DNA of 64,000 bases from Eriocheir sinensis (GCF_024679095.1 NC_066522.1:8224614-8288613), one strand, 5' to 3'; counted from the first letter of the stretch, positions 44,508 to 57,649 are shown. The notes: generated by a model not told the origin, from the letters alone. Made by a program: numbers and translations.

Positions 44508-46225
44508 CTAAAGAGTACACGAGAAACACAAAGAGACAGGACAGCTATAAAGAGTATACGAGAAACAAGCTATAAGGACAGAACAGCTTAAGAGTATACG
44601 AGAAACACAAGCTATAAGGACAGAACAGCTTAAGATTATACGAGAAACACAAGCTATAAGGAGAGAACAGCTTAAGAGTATACAAGTAACACAAGCTATA
44701 AGGACAGAACAGCTTAAGAGTATACAAGTAACACAAGCTATAAGGACAGAACAGCTTAAGAGTATACGAGAAACACAAGCTATTAGGACAGAACAGCTTA
44801 AGAGTATACAAGAAACACAAGCTATAAGGAGAGAACAGCTTAAGAGTATACAAGAAATACAAGCTATAAGGACAGAACAGCTTAAGAGTATACAAGAAAC
44901 ACAAGCTATAAGGACAGAACAGCTTAAGAGTATACAAGAAGCACAAGCTATAAGGACAGAACAGCTTAAGAGTATACGAGAAACACAAGCTATTAGGACA
45001 GAACAGCTTAAGAGTATACGAGAAACACAAGCTATAAGGACAGAACAGCTTAAGAGTATACAAGTAACACAAGCTATAAGGACAGAACAGCTTAAGAGTA
45101 TACGAGAAACACAAGCTATTAGGACAGAACAGCTTAAGAGTATACGAGAAACACAAGCTATAAGGACAGAACAGCTTAAGAGTATACGAGAAACACAAGC
45201 TATAAGGACAGAACAGCTTAAGAGTATACAAGAAACACAAGCTATAAGGACAGAACAGCTTAAGAGTATACGAGAAACACAAGCTATTAGGACAGAACAG
45301 CTTAAGAGTATACGAGAAACACAAGCTATAAGGACAGAACAGCTTAAGAGTATACAAGAAACACAAGCTATAAGGACAGAACAGCTTAAGAGTATACGAG
45401 AAACACAAGCTATAAGGACAGAACAGCTTAAGAGTATACAAGAAACACAAGCTATAAGGACAGAACAGCTTAAGAGTATACAAGAAACACAAGCTTTTAG
45501 GACAGAACAGCTTAAGAGTATACGAGAAACACAAGCTATAAGGACAGAACAGCTTAAGAGTATACAAGAAACACAAGCTATAAGGACAGAACAGCTTAAG
45601 AGTATACGAGAAACACAAGCTATTAGGACAGAACAGCTTAAGAGTATACGAGAAACACAAGCTATAAGGACAGAACAGCTTAAGAGTATACGAGAAACAT
45701 AAGCTATAAGGACAGAACAGCTTAAGAGTATACGAGAAACATAAGCTATTAGGACAGAACAGCTTAAGAGTATACGAGAAACACAAGCTATTAGGACAGA
45801 ACAGCTTAAGAGTATACAAGAAACACAAGCTATAAGGACAGAACAGCTTAAGAGTATACGAGAAACATAAGCTATTAGGACAGAACAGCTTAAGAGTATA
45901 CGAGAAACACAAGCTATTAGGACAGAACAGCTTAAGAGTATACAAGAAACACAAGCTATAAGGACAGAACAGCTTAAGAGTATACAAGAAACACAAGCTA
46001 TAAGGACAGAACAGCTTAAGAGTATACAAGAAACACAAGCTATAAGGACAGAACAGCTTAAGAGTATACAAGAAACACAAGCTAAAGGGACAGAAAAGCT
46101 TAAGATTATACGAGAAACACAAGCTATAAGGACAGAACAGCTTGGGACTATACGAGACACACAAACTAAGGAGAGAGAAAAGCTAAAGAGAATACGAGAA
46201 ACACAAAGCAAAGAAACAGAACTAA
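44508..46225. repeat. 42-bp satellite, about 40 copies
   Basis: The unit reads GCTATAAGGACAGAACAGCT then TAAGAGTATACGAGAAACACAA. Variants are few and recurrent (TATAAGG/TATTAGG, CGAGAA/CAAGAA, ACACAA/ACATAA). Units at both ends are more diverged. Because 42 is divisible by 3 there are minus-strand frames of 567 and 539 codons with a 14-residue repeat, probably artefacts of the period. Confidence 0.95.
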
Positions 46226-46714
46226 GAGAAGTATTCGAGAAGACACAAAGGAACGATACAAGAAACAGCTAAAGAATAAAAGCGTGAAGACAAACAAGAA
46301 AACCAATGCAAGTCTACGGTCTACATACACTCAATCTACATCGGAAACTAACAATAAAGCCACCGCAATTTCCTTTCAGAACAACGACCTGAGACTTTGA
46401 TCAGCAAATGACAACACTTCATTATTGGAGCACATCTCATTTAGTGACGTATATACGTTTTCTTTGTTTCTGGAGGGCAGGGGAAGGAAGGGGTTATTGC
46501 TACCGCTGTCCAAACACTGATGTATGCACGCTGATCAGAATGTGACAACCATCAACCCAAATATATCTCATTAAGGGACATATACTCGTACGTTGCTTGA
46601 GGGAGCGAAGGGAAGGGAAGGGAAGGGGAGGGGAGGGGATTGGAGAGGAGGGGAGGGCAGGGTTTTAATATGGCCTCTGCTACACAAACACAGGCGGAGA
46701 GCGAGAGTTTAGAG
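46226..46714. other. spacer, nothing coding recognised
   Basis: Mixed sequence with a GGGAAGGGAAGGGGAGG patch at 46605-46660. Confidence 0.5.
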
Positions 46715-46898
46715 CAGTGGTTCTTAAACTTTTTGATACCACTCCCCTCTAAATGTGTCACTCCCTCCACGTCCCCCCTTGCATATGAGCCCACGCTCTT
46801 GTTAAGATATCAAATATTCCAACAACAGAAATTCCAACTTTTCCTCCAAGGTTCACGCCACACCTGAGAATTGTTAACGCCCCCCTAGGGGAGCGCTG
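46715..46898 (+). mobile_element. hAT/Charlie-like non-autonomous element
   Basis: It starts CAGTGGTTCTTAAACTTTTT, a terminus shared by many hAT elements, and ends GGGGAGCGCTG. An exact 8-bp duplication GTTTAGAG lies on both sides (46707-46714, 46899-46906). The right terminal repeat matches only weakly. Confidence 0.82.
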
Positions 46899-46984
46899 GT
46901 TTAGAGCAATGCGCCTCTCGATGGTGATGATGCTCGCGAAAAAAAAAATACCGTGATTAGATGAGTCTCTCCAAATCGCAAGAC

Positions 46985-47212
46985 CCACTACGGCCAGCCA
47001 GTCCAGTCCAGCCCAGCCCAGCCCAACTAAAACCAGCCTAGGCCAACCCAATCCTAATCCTAAACTAGCTTAGGCCAACCCAATCGAGCCCAGCCCAGCA
47101 CAGCACAGCCTAAACCAGGCCAGGCCAGCCCGACCAGCCCCGCCTAAACCAGCCCAGCGCAGTTTAAACCAGCCCAGTCAATCCTAAGCCAGTCCAGCCC
47201 AGCCTTGAGAAC
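46985..47212. repeat. CCAGC/CCAGT pentanucleotide tract
   Basis: Degenerate CCAGC, CCAGT and CCTAA pentamers. No coding content is seen. Confidence 0.88.
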
Positions 47213-48150
47213 GCGGCGAGGCCCACCGCTGTGTGCTCAGCGGAAGAAAACTTGATGAAATTGCGTCCTTTCAACTCTGTAACGATTGCCCGGAGACACA
47301 CAGCCGTCCCCCACGGACCGACTACCCCCTTCCCTCTACTTCCTCGCTCCACCGCCACCTCACCCCCCCTCCCCTCCCTTCCTCCCTCCCTCAGCCTCTT
47401 CCTTCCCGCCCCTCCCCCATCGTCCACCAACTCCCTACACCCCTTCCTCAGCCTCTTCCTTTCCTCCCCTTCTACCTCGCCCACCCCCTCCCCCTCCTTC
47501 CCTCAGTTTCTTCCTCCTCGCCCCTGCCCCATTGCCCTCCCTCTCTCATCCTCTTTCTTCCCGCCTCTTTCTTCCCTCCTCATACTCTACTTTTCAACCC
47601 CTGCCATCTCGCCTCAAACCCCATAATCTTCCTCCCTTTCCCTGCCCCCATCGTCCACCTCTCCCTCCCCTCACCACTTCGTCCACCCCCTCCTTCCTTG
47701 ATTCCCTCCCTTCTCCCCCTTGTCACCACACCCCAACCCCACACTCTACTTTTTTCCTTCCCCTATGTTCCCTCCCTGTCTGACCCCTTGCCGCCTTACC
47801 TCTCTTACCTATCTAGTCGCCCTTCGAAGCCGCCTCTTCCCCGCACCTTCGCAACAGAGCCTGAAGACAACACACACTCCTCACATTGTAATTTGGTCTT
47901 TTCTGTGGGGTAATCGGGAGACAGAGGGTGACCAAGAAAAGAAATCTCAGTAAAATAATACCCATTGTGTTAAGCTTTAGACTAGGGCAGCTGAATCTGT
48001 CATTTTCTATCCTTATATTCAAAAGTTCTTTATTTCCCTGCATAATATACCACATACAAATATATTAACAAATTTTTTTTAAGTATGGGCTACAATGCAG
48101 TCGTGGAAGCATAAGCAAAATGTGGTAATGAATGACGGGAGGTGTGGAGA
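47213..48150. other. pyrimidine-rich sequence, no gene
   Basis: 47320-47830 is CCCT/CTCC-rich with loosely recurring TTCCTCAGCCTCTTCCTTCC phrases. 47840-48100 is mixed. Confidence 0.55.
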
Positions 48151-48331
48151 TAGAGGAAGGAGGGAAGAAGAGAGGGAGGGGGAGAGGAAAGGAGAGCAAT
48201 GGAGAGTAGGAGGAAATAGATATAAATGAATAAATTAGAATATAACAACAGCACGAATATAAGAAGAGGAGGGGAGGGAACGTCAGGATTTCAAGGTCAA
48301 CTCTCAAATCATCAACACCTGTAAATAATAA
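48151..48331 (-). repeat. left arm of a ~181-bp inverted repeat
   Basis: The reverse complement contains TTATTATTTACAGGTGTTGA, TGATTTGAGAGTT, CCTGACGTTCCCTCCCCTCC and TATTCATTTATATCTATTTC, matching 48601-48782 closely. The arms are separated by about 270 bp. Confidence 0.9.
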
Positions 48332-48411
48332 CGGGTAAGCAATGGTTGGGAACACCTGCAGCATACAACCACGTTTCGCTGGCTGGAATCACACATGTTG
48401 CCAAGTTGTTG

Positions 48412-48510
48412 TTTTTTTACAGTAAAGGAAACAGTTTAAGGGCAAAAAAAAGGAAACAATAATGAAAAAAAGCCCGCTACTCACTGCTCCTACAAAAGAG
48501 TCAAGAGGAG
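48412..48510 (+). repeat. short dispersed repeat (AGTAAAGGAAACAGTTTAAGGG family)
   Basis: TTTTTTACAGTAAAGGAAAC, AGTTTAAGGGCAAAAAAAAGG and AAAGCCCGCTACTCACTGCT. Related pieces are at 12169 (+), 13704 (-), 54291 (-) and 62151 (+). This copy lies in the loop of the inverted repeat. Confidence 0.6.
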
Positions 48511-48600
48511 AGGCCGAAAGATAGGTCAATTTCGGGAAGAGAGGCGTCGTGATACCCTCCTCTTTTCACTTTACTGTTATTGTTATTATTTACTTTACTA

Positions 48601-48782
48601 TTATTATTTACAGGTGTTGATGATTTGAGAGTTTACCTTGAAACCCTGACGTTCCCTCCCCTCCTCTTTTTATATTCGTGTTGTTGTTGTATTCTGATTT
48701 ATTCATTTATATCTATTTCCTCTTACTCTCTATTGCTCTCCTTTCCTCTCCCCCTCCCTCTCTTCTTCCCTCCTTCCTCTAC
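48601..48782 (+). repeat. right arm of the ~181-bp inverted repeat
   Basis: Inverted partner of 48151-48331. It is followed by a CTCC-rich stretch to 49075 containing (CTC)n runs. Confidence 0.9.
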
Positions 48783-49075
48783 CTTACGCCTCCTCCTCCT
48801 CCTCCTCCTCCAACTCTCCCTCTCTCTCCTCTCCTCTCCCACTACTTCCTCTTTTTTCCTGCTTTTTCTTCCTTACCTCGCTTCCTCCTCCAACCCTCAC
48901 TCGCTCTCCTTTCCTCTCTCCCTCCCTCCCCATCCTTCTTACACCTCTTCCTCCTCCCACTCTCCTTTGCCCTCCTTTCTCCCTCTTCCCTCCGTCCCTC
49001 TTCTCTTCCGACTTTCCCTCGCTCTCCTTTCCTCTCCCCATCCCTACCTCCTCCTCCTCCTCCTCCTCCTTTCAT
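48783..49075. repeat. CTC/TCCT pyrimidine tract
   Basis: (CTC)n at 48790-48812 and 49049-49072 with degenerate CCTTCCTC between. Confidence 0.85.
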
Positions 49076-49299
49076 TCTCTGCCCAAAAGGCCCTAATCAG
49101 TAGAGCAAACAAGACTTCCAAATCAAATTCTAAAAGTCCAGTGTTTATCTCATCAAGAAAGACCTTCCTGGATTTAATATCATGAATTTGGAATCATGTT
49201 TGCCGGGCGGGGAGCCTCATTACAGGGCACCGTGGATATAATTGCTAAATACGGAATACGAGAGACCCGGGGAATTAAGAATAAAAAGGAGAGGGTGAA

Positions 49300-51235
49300 G
49301 GACGAGACTCTTCACTATACGAAAAGGTCTTTGTTTCACCTACGGGAGGGTGTAGAGGAGTATATGAAGGATGTTGAATGAAAGGGAAATAAAGAGAAAA
49401 CGTATTAAATGTTAGAATGCAAAATAAAAAAGTGAGAGGAAATTAAACTCCACACAACGAAAAGAGGTTTGTTTCATTTACGGGAGAGAAAGGAAGACGA
49501 AGAGGGAGGGAGGAAAGGAGAGCAAGGAAGAGGAAAGGAAAGCAAGGGAGAGCGTAACAATGAGAGAAGAGAAGGAAGAGAGGTGGATGGAAGAAGGAGG
49601 GAGGGGGAGAGGAGGGAAAAAATATTAATTGATAGGAAGCAAATAATAAATTAAATATATAAATGAACTGAGTAACGAAACGAAACTCTTTAACTTCGAA
49701 AAACACTTTGTTAACACACGGGAAGAAATAGAAGAGTATGTAAAGAATATCTGCTTGAAAATGAAAAAGAAAAAAATATATGAATTGATAGGATGTAAAA
49801 CTAAAATAAAATAAACGAGTGAAGTGAGGAAAGCTTCATGTTTCATCTCCGGGAAGGAAGAGAACAATGTGTAAAGGTTGTCTGCTTGAAAATAAAAATG
49901 GAAAAATATATGAATTGTTGGAATGTAAAAGTAAAAATAAAATATGTGAGTAAAGTAGGAGACGAAAAGAAAAACTCTAAAAACTATTTGTTCAGTCACC
50001 GAAAGGAATAGAATCGTGTGTAAAGGTTATTTGCCTGAAAATGAAAGAAGCAAAAGTACAAAGTGATTGGATGCAGAAAATATTTATGTGAAGTGAGACC
50101 AAAATAACTCATCGCTTCGAAAAAAAAATCTTTGTTGAGTTCCGGGAACGAATATAATAGAAAACAAAAGTTTATCTGCCTAAATATGAAAATAAAAAAA
50201 TGGGAAGACTATTAATTGTAAGGATGTAAAAATTTATATAGGAAATAAATCATGAAGCAAAACCGCACTTCGAAAAGCTCTTTGTTCTGCTACGGGAAAG
50301 AAAAGAAGTGAACCTGAAGATTGAAAGAAGATAAATACTAATTGATAGGGTGTAAAAAATAGATAGATACATAGACTGACAGGTGAAATGGAACTCTTCA
50401 CCACGAAAATCTCTTTATTCTATCACTGGAAAAGAAAGAAGTGTAAGTAAAGATTGAGAAGAGAAAAACAAAACAAAAATGCTGTGGTAAAAAAAAAAAT
50501 AGAGAGAGAGAGACGAAACAAAACTCTACACTACGAAAAGCTCTTTGTTCTACTACGGGAAAGAAAAGAAGTGTGAGCAAAGATTGAGAAGAGAAAAATA
50601 AAAATAAAATAATAATAGAGGGTAGAAATAAATAAATACATAAAGTGAGAGACGAGACAAAACTCCACTACGAAAAGCTCTTTGTTCTACTACGTGAAAG
50701 AAAAGAAGTGTAAGAAAAGATTGAGAAGAGAAAAATAAAATAAAAATACTAGCTGGTAAAAATAAATAAATACATAAAGTGAGACAAAATAAAACTCTAC
50801 ATTACGAAAAGCTCTTTGTAATACTACGTGAAAGAAAAGAAGTGTGAGTAAAGATTAAGAAAAGAAAAAAAATAATAATAGAGGGTAGAAATAAATAAAT
50901 ACATAAAGTGAGACACGAAACTAAACTCTACACTACGAAAAGCTCTTTGCTCTACTACGTGAAAGAAGAGAAGTGTAAGAAAAGATTGAGAAAAGAAAAA
51001 GAAAATAAAAAATACTAGCTGGTAAAAACAGATAAATACATAAAGTGAAAAACGAAACAAAACTCTACACTACGAAAAGCTCTTTGTTCTACTACGTGAA
51101 AGAAGAGAAGTGTAAGAAAAGATTGAGAAAAGAAAAAGAAAATAAAAAATACTAGCTGGTAAAAACAGATAAATACATAAAGTGAAAAACGAAACAAAAC
51201 TCCACTACGAAATATTCTTTGTTAGCCACGAAAAC
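49300..51235. repeat. degenerate ~130-bp tandem array
   Basis: About a dozen units share ACTACGAAAAGCTCTTTGTT, CTACTACGTGAAAGAA, GAAGTGTAAGAAAAGATTGAG and ACATAAAGTGAGA. Units at 50.4-51.2 kb are nearly identical and those at 49.3-50.3 kb more diverged, so homogenisation is stronger on the right. Confidence 0.88.
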
Positions 51236-51773
51236 CAATCGAAAAGTAAAGGTTATCTGCCTGGGAATGAGATGTAAAAATTAACAGCACCGCCATCACG
51301 CCTCTCTCAATGCATACACAAGATACGCAGGGAAGAATGTAATTAAAAAATGCCAGTGATGTGTCTGTGAGAGGGCCTCGTAATAAAGTGTTAATAAAGG
51401 ATACGTAAAAATAAAGAGATACGCGAAGACGAGTGTTCTAAGAGTAACGCCTGATTATTTAAGACGTCGTATTAGCTTTTACCAATACTACTGTGCCTGG
51501 TTTGTCTTCTTTGATCCGTTTTTCAAGGCGAGGTTAGTTGGTTATGTTGATTTTCTAGACCACTTTTTATGCCTCAGATTGTAATAATGTCAACTTAACG
51601 CAATCAAAATCCAATACTTCTAACTAACTCCGTCTCCAAAAAATTAAAAAGACAAACTAGCCACCTAACTGTTAAGAAATACTAATATGATGTTAAAAAA
51701 AAATCTAACGTAAATCCTTGACCTAATTATTTCGATCTTCTCTCTCACAATAAACATGAAGAGGAGTATAATT
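51236..51773. other. spacer, nothing recognised
   Basis: Mixed AT-rich sequence; no gene or repeat family recognised. Confidence 0.5.
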
Positions 51774-51886
<113 letters not shown>

Positions 51887-52053
51887 CCTGAGGAAGACCG
51901 TGACATAATTTATACCTGGCGGGAAACCAAACACCTGAGCCATGTTTAGAAGGTTCAGGTTAATCAGCTCCTCTCTCTCTCTCTCTCTCTCTCTCTTTAT
52001 CGACCTATCTATCTATCTGTGTGTTGGAGGATATTGGTGAACGTGTGAAGGTG

Positions 52054-52860
<807 letters not shown>

Positions 52861-53006
52861 AGAAAAAAAAAAGGGGAGGATGACTTTGAAAGAAATGAAT
52901 GGAAGGAAATAGGAGAGGAAGGAAAGGAAGAGGATGGAGGAAGCTAAAGGGAGGTATATAGGAGGCTTCTTTGGCACCCTAATTTATCCCCACTTGTCTC
53001 AAAACG

Positions 53007-53007
<1 letters not shown>

Positions 53008-53067
<60 letters not shown>
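53008..53067. repeat. (AC)30 microsatellite
   Basis: About 60 bp of AC, followed by pyrimidine-rich degenerate CTCCTC sequence to 53520. Confidence 0.95.
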
Positions 53068-53604
53068 CACTCGCATTCAATATTTCTTTTCTTTTTATGT
53101 TTTCCTTTTCCTTCTTTTTCTTTTTTGCTACCGTTTTGTTACCTCCTCCTCCTCCTCCTCCTCTAGGTTCTCTATTTCTTCCTCCTTCCCTTTCTTCTCC
53201 ATCTCTTCATATTCTCCAGTTCTGATCCTCATAATTCTCTTTCATCTTCCTTCTGATTATTTTCCTCTTTCCTGATCTTCTCTTCACTTCTTCCTTCGCT
53301 ACTCCTCGCCCTCTTTATCATCTCTTCCTTCATACCTTTTCGCCCTCTTTCTCTTCTCTTCCTCCTCCACTTTCTCCTTACTCCATTTCGTCCACTTTCT
53401 CCAGCTTCTCTACTCCTCCTACAGTCTCGTTCACTCCTCGTCCACTTTCTCCTCTCTTCAGCCTCCACTTTTGTCTCCACTCCTCCTCGTCCACTTCCTC
53501 CTCCTCCTCCCTTTTCCCATCCATTGCATTATCGTTCTTCTGCTCAGACATTCCTGTCCTATAAATACTTGAAAACCAACCTCCAGAATGTCACAGCTGC
53601 CTCG

Positions 53605-53611
<7 letters not shown>

Positions 53612-53639
<28 letters not shown>

Positions 53640-53845
53640 TATTTATCTATCTATCTATCTACCTATCTACCTATCTATCTACCTGTTTACCTACCTACCT
53701 ACCTATCTAACTAATTAACTAACTAACAAACTACCTAACTAACTAACAAACTACTTAACTAACCAACTAACTACCTAACCAATTAACTACCTAACAAATT
53801 ACCTAACTACCTATCTACCTGCCTACCTGTCCACCTACCTACCTA
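53612..53845. repeat. (CT)n then CTAT/CTAC/CTAA tetranucleotides
   Basis: (CT)n at 53612-53636 grades through CTAT and CTAC into AACTAACTAA repeats. Confidence 0.92.
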
Positions 53846-53980
53846 TCATCTCTCTCGTAAAGGTTGGCCAAGAATGAAAGTCAGGCAAAGGTGGCGTGTC
53901 GCTTGTCTAAGGTAATCACCACCTTGTCCGTCCGAAGAGCTACAGGAGACACATTACCTTGTTAGTAAGTCTTGGTGTTC

Positions 53981-53982
<2 letters not shown>

Positions 53983-54077
<95 letters not shown>
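53983..54077. repeat. (GT)47 microsatellite
   Basis: About 95 bp of GT. Confidence 0.96.
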
Positions 54078-54078
<1 letters not shown>

Positions 54079-54290
54079 GTGCGTATTACCTAGCTGTATA
54101 CACCTCTACTTACCTCTATGAAGGGCCTACATACACCAAACTTGCCTTGTATCCTCCCATTCTCCTTCCTTTAGTCATATTTGCAAGATATAGAGAGCGA
54201 CTAATACATGGCTTGAGTATATCTATCTTGAGCATATCCCTTGCTGTAAAAAAAAAAAATATAGCGAGTCTCTTTGTTAATGTTTTTCTT

Positions 54291-54328
54291 TTTGCCCTTG
54301 AGCTCCCTCCCTTGCTATAAAAAATAAA
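54291..54328 (-). repeat. short dispersed repeat, minus copy
   Basis: TTTGCCCTTGAGCTCCCTCCC then TTGCTATAAAAAATAAATG, the complement of the 48412 family. Confidence 0.55.
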
Positions 54329-54639
54329 TGAACCCTTCCAGTCCAGCCAGAATGAGACCAGAAAGAAAGAGAGCAAGTTCACAGTACCTTCAGCTTTCAA
54401 CCGTACATTTCTTCTTTGGCGGGTTAGCAAATTTCCAAGAGGCTAACGACAGATTTCTTAAACAACTTATTAGTATATATATTAAAACTTAAGTGGTTAG
54501 TTTGGCTTTCTTATTCAATTCTGGGGACGGAGTTAGTTAGAAGTGTTGGAGTTTCACAGAGTTCAGTCGACATATTACAAACTCAGTCGTAAAAAGTGAT
54601 ATATAAAAAATTCAACAGAACCAGCTAACCACGCCTTAA

Positions 54640-54878
54640 CCCGGTAGCTGCGGGGTCATGTTTGTTAGGTTAGGTTAGGTTAGGTTAGGTAGTTTAGTTT
54701 AGTTAGGTTAGATTATTAAAAACTAGGTCTATAAAATAATGAGAAAGAAAAAATCAAGAATCATCTCATCATATCATATATATATAATATAATATATGTG
54801 ATCATGTGATCAATTTATGCATTGGGCCCATCGTTGGGTCAGTAAAAACCACAAATTTGGCCTGTCGCTGCTACCGGG
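54640..54878 (+). mobile_element. piggyBac-like MITE, copy 5, with internal TTAGG array
   Basis: 239 bp between TTAA at 54636-54639 and 54879-54882, with ends CCCGGTAGCTGCGGGG and GCTGCTACCGGG. Compared with the other copies, the left part is replaced after TCATGTTTG by TTAGG repeats and related GTTTAGTTTAG sequence. Confidence 0.85.
54665..54689 (+). repeat. interstitial (TTAGG)5, arthropod telomere motif
   Basis: Five perfect TTAGG units inside the MITE, followed by TAG and degenerate TTTAG/TTAGG. Confidence 0.95.
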
Positions 54879-55093
54879 TTAAAAGCGGGTCCAAAAAGAC
54901 AAATCACCCACATTAGTGTTGACGAGGACCAATACGACGTCTAAAAAAAAAAATCAGGCGTAAAATGGAGAAAGGCACGTCCCTCAAATGGTAATAGTGT
55001 GATCGTAGTCAAAAGTTTACCACAAGGGAAGCATAAAAAGGTGTGAATATGAGGGAAGAACCGCCGTGAGTAATATAGCTTGGTAAATTAAGA

Positions 55094-55095
<2 letters not shown>

Positions 55096-55140
<45 letters not shown>

Positions 55141-55159
55141 ATGAGTGAGTGAGTGAGTG

Positions 55160-55236
<77 letters not shown>

Positions 55237-55300
55237 CAGACACAGACACAGATACAGACACAGACAGAAAACAGAAACAGACAGAGATATAGATTGAATG
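55096..55300. repeat. (GA)n then GAGT/CAGA tetranucleotides
   Basis: (GA)n at 55096-55137, GAGT at 55141-55160 and (CAGA)n/(CACAGA)n to about 55290. Confidence 0.93.
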
Positions 55301-55985
55301 AGAATAGGTTAGATAAAGACAGACAGATAGAGATAACTATAGGCATACAATATATACAGGTGCTAAGTGGGCAAGTATACGGACAGACACACAGACAGAC
55401 AGACACCGATAAGCGTCACTGGGTGTGGTCCAGGGAGCAGGAAAGGCTTAATCAATACCTCATGTTTTCCTCCCCTTCCTCGTACTCTTTTCCTCCGCTC
55501 CCTCCGCCCCTCCGTCACTTCCTCCCCCGGCGATGGTGTCAGCTCATCTACGGAGGGAAGGGACGGTGGACGCGGCGCCCTTTGATCTTTAATAGAGGTA
55601 AACAGGAGGAAAAAGATAAATGGATAGATAGAGAGACGGAGATGTATATATATAGGTGTATAGATATCGGTAAAAAGGTGAGTAGATAGATAAATGGATA
55701 GACATAGAAATAAAGAACTAGATAAGTAAGTTAATAAGGAAAATAGGAAAATAGATAAATGGATAGAAGGGTTGAGATGGATACACAGATAGCTTGCTAT
55801 AGAAAGAAAAGTAAGTATAGATATAGATAGATAGATAGGTAGAGAACTAGTTAGGTAGGTTAATAAGAAGGTACAGATGCAAAGAGAGAGAAAATGAGAG
55901 AGAAGGGTTGGGAACGAGGGGGAATCCAAATGGACTGTATTTTATTCCAATTTCTCCTCTGTGAGGTGTCAGCGGTTAAATAAAT
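55301..55985. other. no gene; TAGA-rich pieces
   Basis: 55600-55880 contains scattered GATAGATA. The rest is mixed. Confidence 0.5.
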
Positions 55986-56013
55986 CTATCTTACCTATTC
56001 TACTTGTTTCCTG

Positions 56014-56055
<42 letters not shown>

Positions 56056-56209
56056 CGCAAACCACTAATTCAGTCACACCTTTATTACCTCTCACGCAGG
56101 TATGATCCACACCAGGTGAGGACAGAGTAGGTACATACTGCCTATCTATCTATATACATTTCTTCCTGTTTACATACAAATACAAACATAAGCAAACGCA
56201 CGCACGCAC

Positions 56210-56211
56210 AC

Positions 56212-56254
<43 letters not shown>

Positions 56255-56300
56255 CGACAACGACGACAACAACAACGGCAACAACAATGACAACAACCGC
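56210..56300. repeat. (AAC)n tract
   Basis: ACA/AAC trinucleotides with CGA interruptions, following an (ACGC)n-like stretch. Confidence 0.9.
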
Positions 56301-56374
56301 AATCACTCACACATGATATCTGCGGTAATCCCTCAGGCGCCCTAACTTTGCCGGTGCTGAGATGAGGATTTGCC

Positions 56375-56376
<2 letters not shown>

Positions 56377-56466
<90 letters not shown>
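56377..56466. repeat. (AC)45 microsatellite
   Basis: About 90 bp of AC. Confidence 0.95.
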
Positions 56467-56467
<1 letters not shown>

Positions 56468-56565
56468 GCATACAGGGCATTAGGGTAAGAGGTAGGATTT
56501 GAGGGCAGTCAGTTGTGTAAGAAGAAGCAAAGGACAACACCAAACACATGGTTAGAGGAAGGAGA

Positions 56566-56566
<1 letters not shown>

Positions 56567-56660
<94 letters not shown>

Positions 56661-56670
56661 TGATGAATGG

Positions 56671-56728
<58 letters not shown>

Positions 56729-56730
56729 AC

Positions 56731-56822
<92 letters not shown>
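56567..56822. repeat. (TA)n and (TAG)n bordering the retroelement fragment
   Basis: (TA)n at 56567-56657, a 13-bp spacer, then (TAG)n to 56822 with one ACAG interruption near 56730. Confidence 0.95.
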
Positions 56823-57364
56823 CCGGCACTGCTTCCCCTGGACGACGAACATCTTCGGTACAGGACAGCCAATACCTCACAGGAGGCACGGGTTGATGTA
56901 AGTGCCCGCGGATTCTGGGTGCGCGGACAGCGGGCGTTCATGGACATCCGCATATTCGACCCGATGGCTGCCGCATATTCGACCCGATGGCTGCCTGTCA
57001 CCGTGAGCTGCCCCTGCAAGCCGCCCACCACAGGAACGAGCAGGAGAAGACAAGGGCATACGGTGAAAGAATCCAACATGTGGATCAGGGCAGCTTCACC
57101 CCCCTCGTCTTCACCACATCCGGCGGGATGGGTCCCAGGGCCCAATGCTTCTACGCACGCCTCGCGGAACTAATCTCAGAAAAGAAGCATCAGCCAAGGA
57201 GCCACGTTGTCGCCTGGATGAGGTGTCGCCTCTCGTTCTCCCTGCTCAGGTCGGCCATCCTATGTCTCAGGGGCACCAGACACTCTGGCCCAAAAGCCAC
57301 CAACATCTCCAATATGGACTATGAGGCCACAGTGGTGGAGAGTGACATTAGGGTGGGTCGGGAG
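56823..57364 (+). pseudogene. C-terminal fragment of a retroelement-type protein, broken by a 23-bp duplication
   Basis: The frame reads LRYRTANTSQEARVDVSARG, FWVRGQRAFMDIRIFDPMAA, then, in a frame shifted by two, ACHRELPLQAAHHRNEQEKT, GSFTPLVFTTSGGMGPRAQC and RCRLSFSLLRSAILCLRGTR, ending with a stop at 57364. AR.FW..GQRAF.D.R.F.P and GSFTPLVF...GGMG are motifs of a common invertebrate mobile-element ORF, possibly with a nuclease-like fold; the element class was not determined. GCATATTCGACCCGATGGCT plus GCC is directly duplicated (from about 56951), which explains the frameshift. Confidence 0.7.
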
Positions 57365-57571
57365 TGACTTGAGTAGGGAAGGAAAGGGGGATCTAGACGT
57401 AATAGATGATAGGTGATTTAGTGTCAGGTAGTATTAGTGATATGGTTGGATGCCACAGTCATTAGCGAATAGAGTTGGGGCTAATGACCTCCAAGCTATG
57501 GAGCCCTCCATGATTATGTGTCGGGAAAATAAACATGGGTGGAGGTATCATTTGTGTAGAAAAAAAAAAGC

Positions 57572-57609
57572 AGTAGTAGTAGTAAAAGTAGTAGTAGTAG
57601 TAGTAGTAA

Positions 57610-57649
<40 letters not shown>

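Noticed and set aside
44508..46211. Minus-strand 567- and 539-codon frames as genes
   Set aside because: Both come from a 42-bp satellite whose period is divisible by three; they are low-complexity 14-residue repeats with no start or promoter context. Kept only as a low-interest observation.
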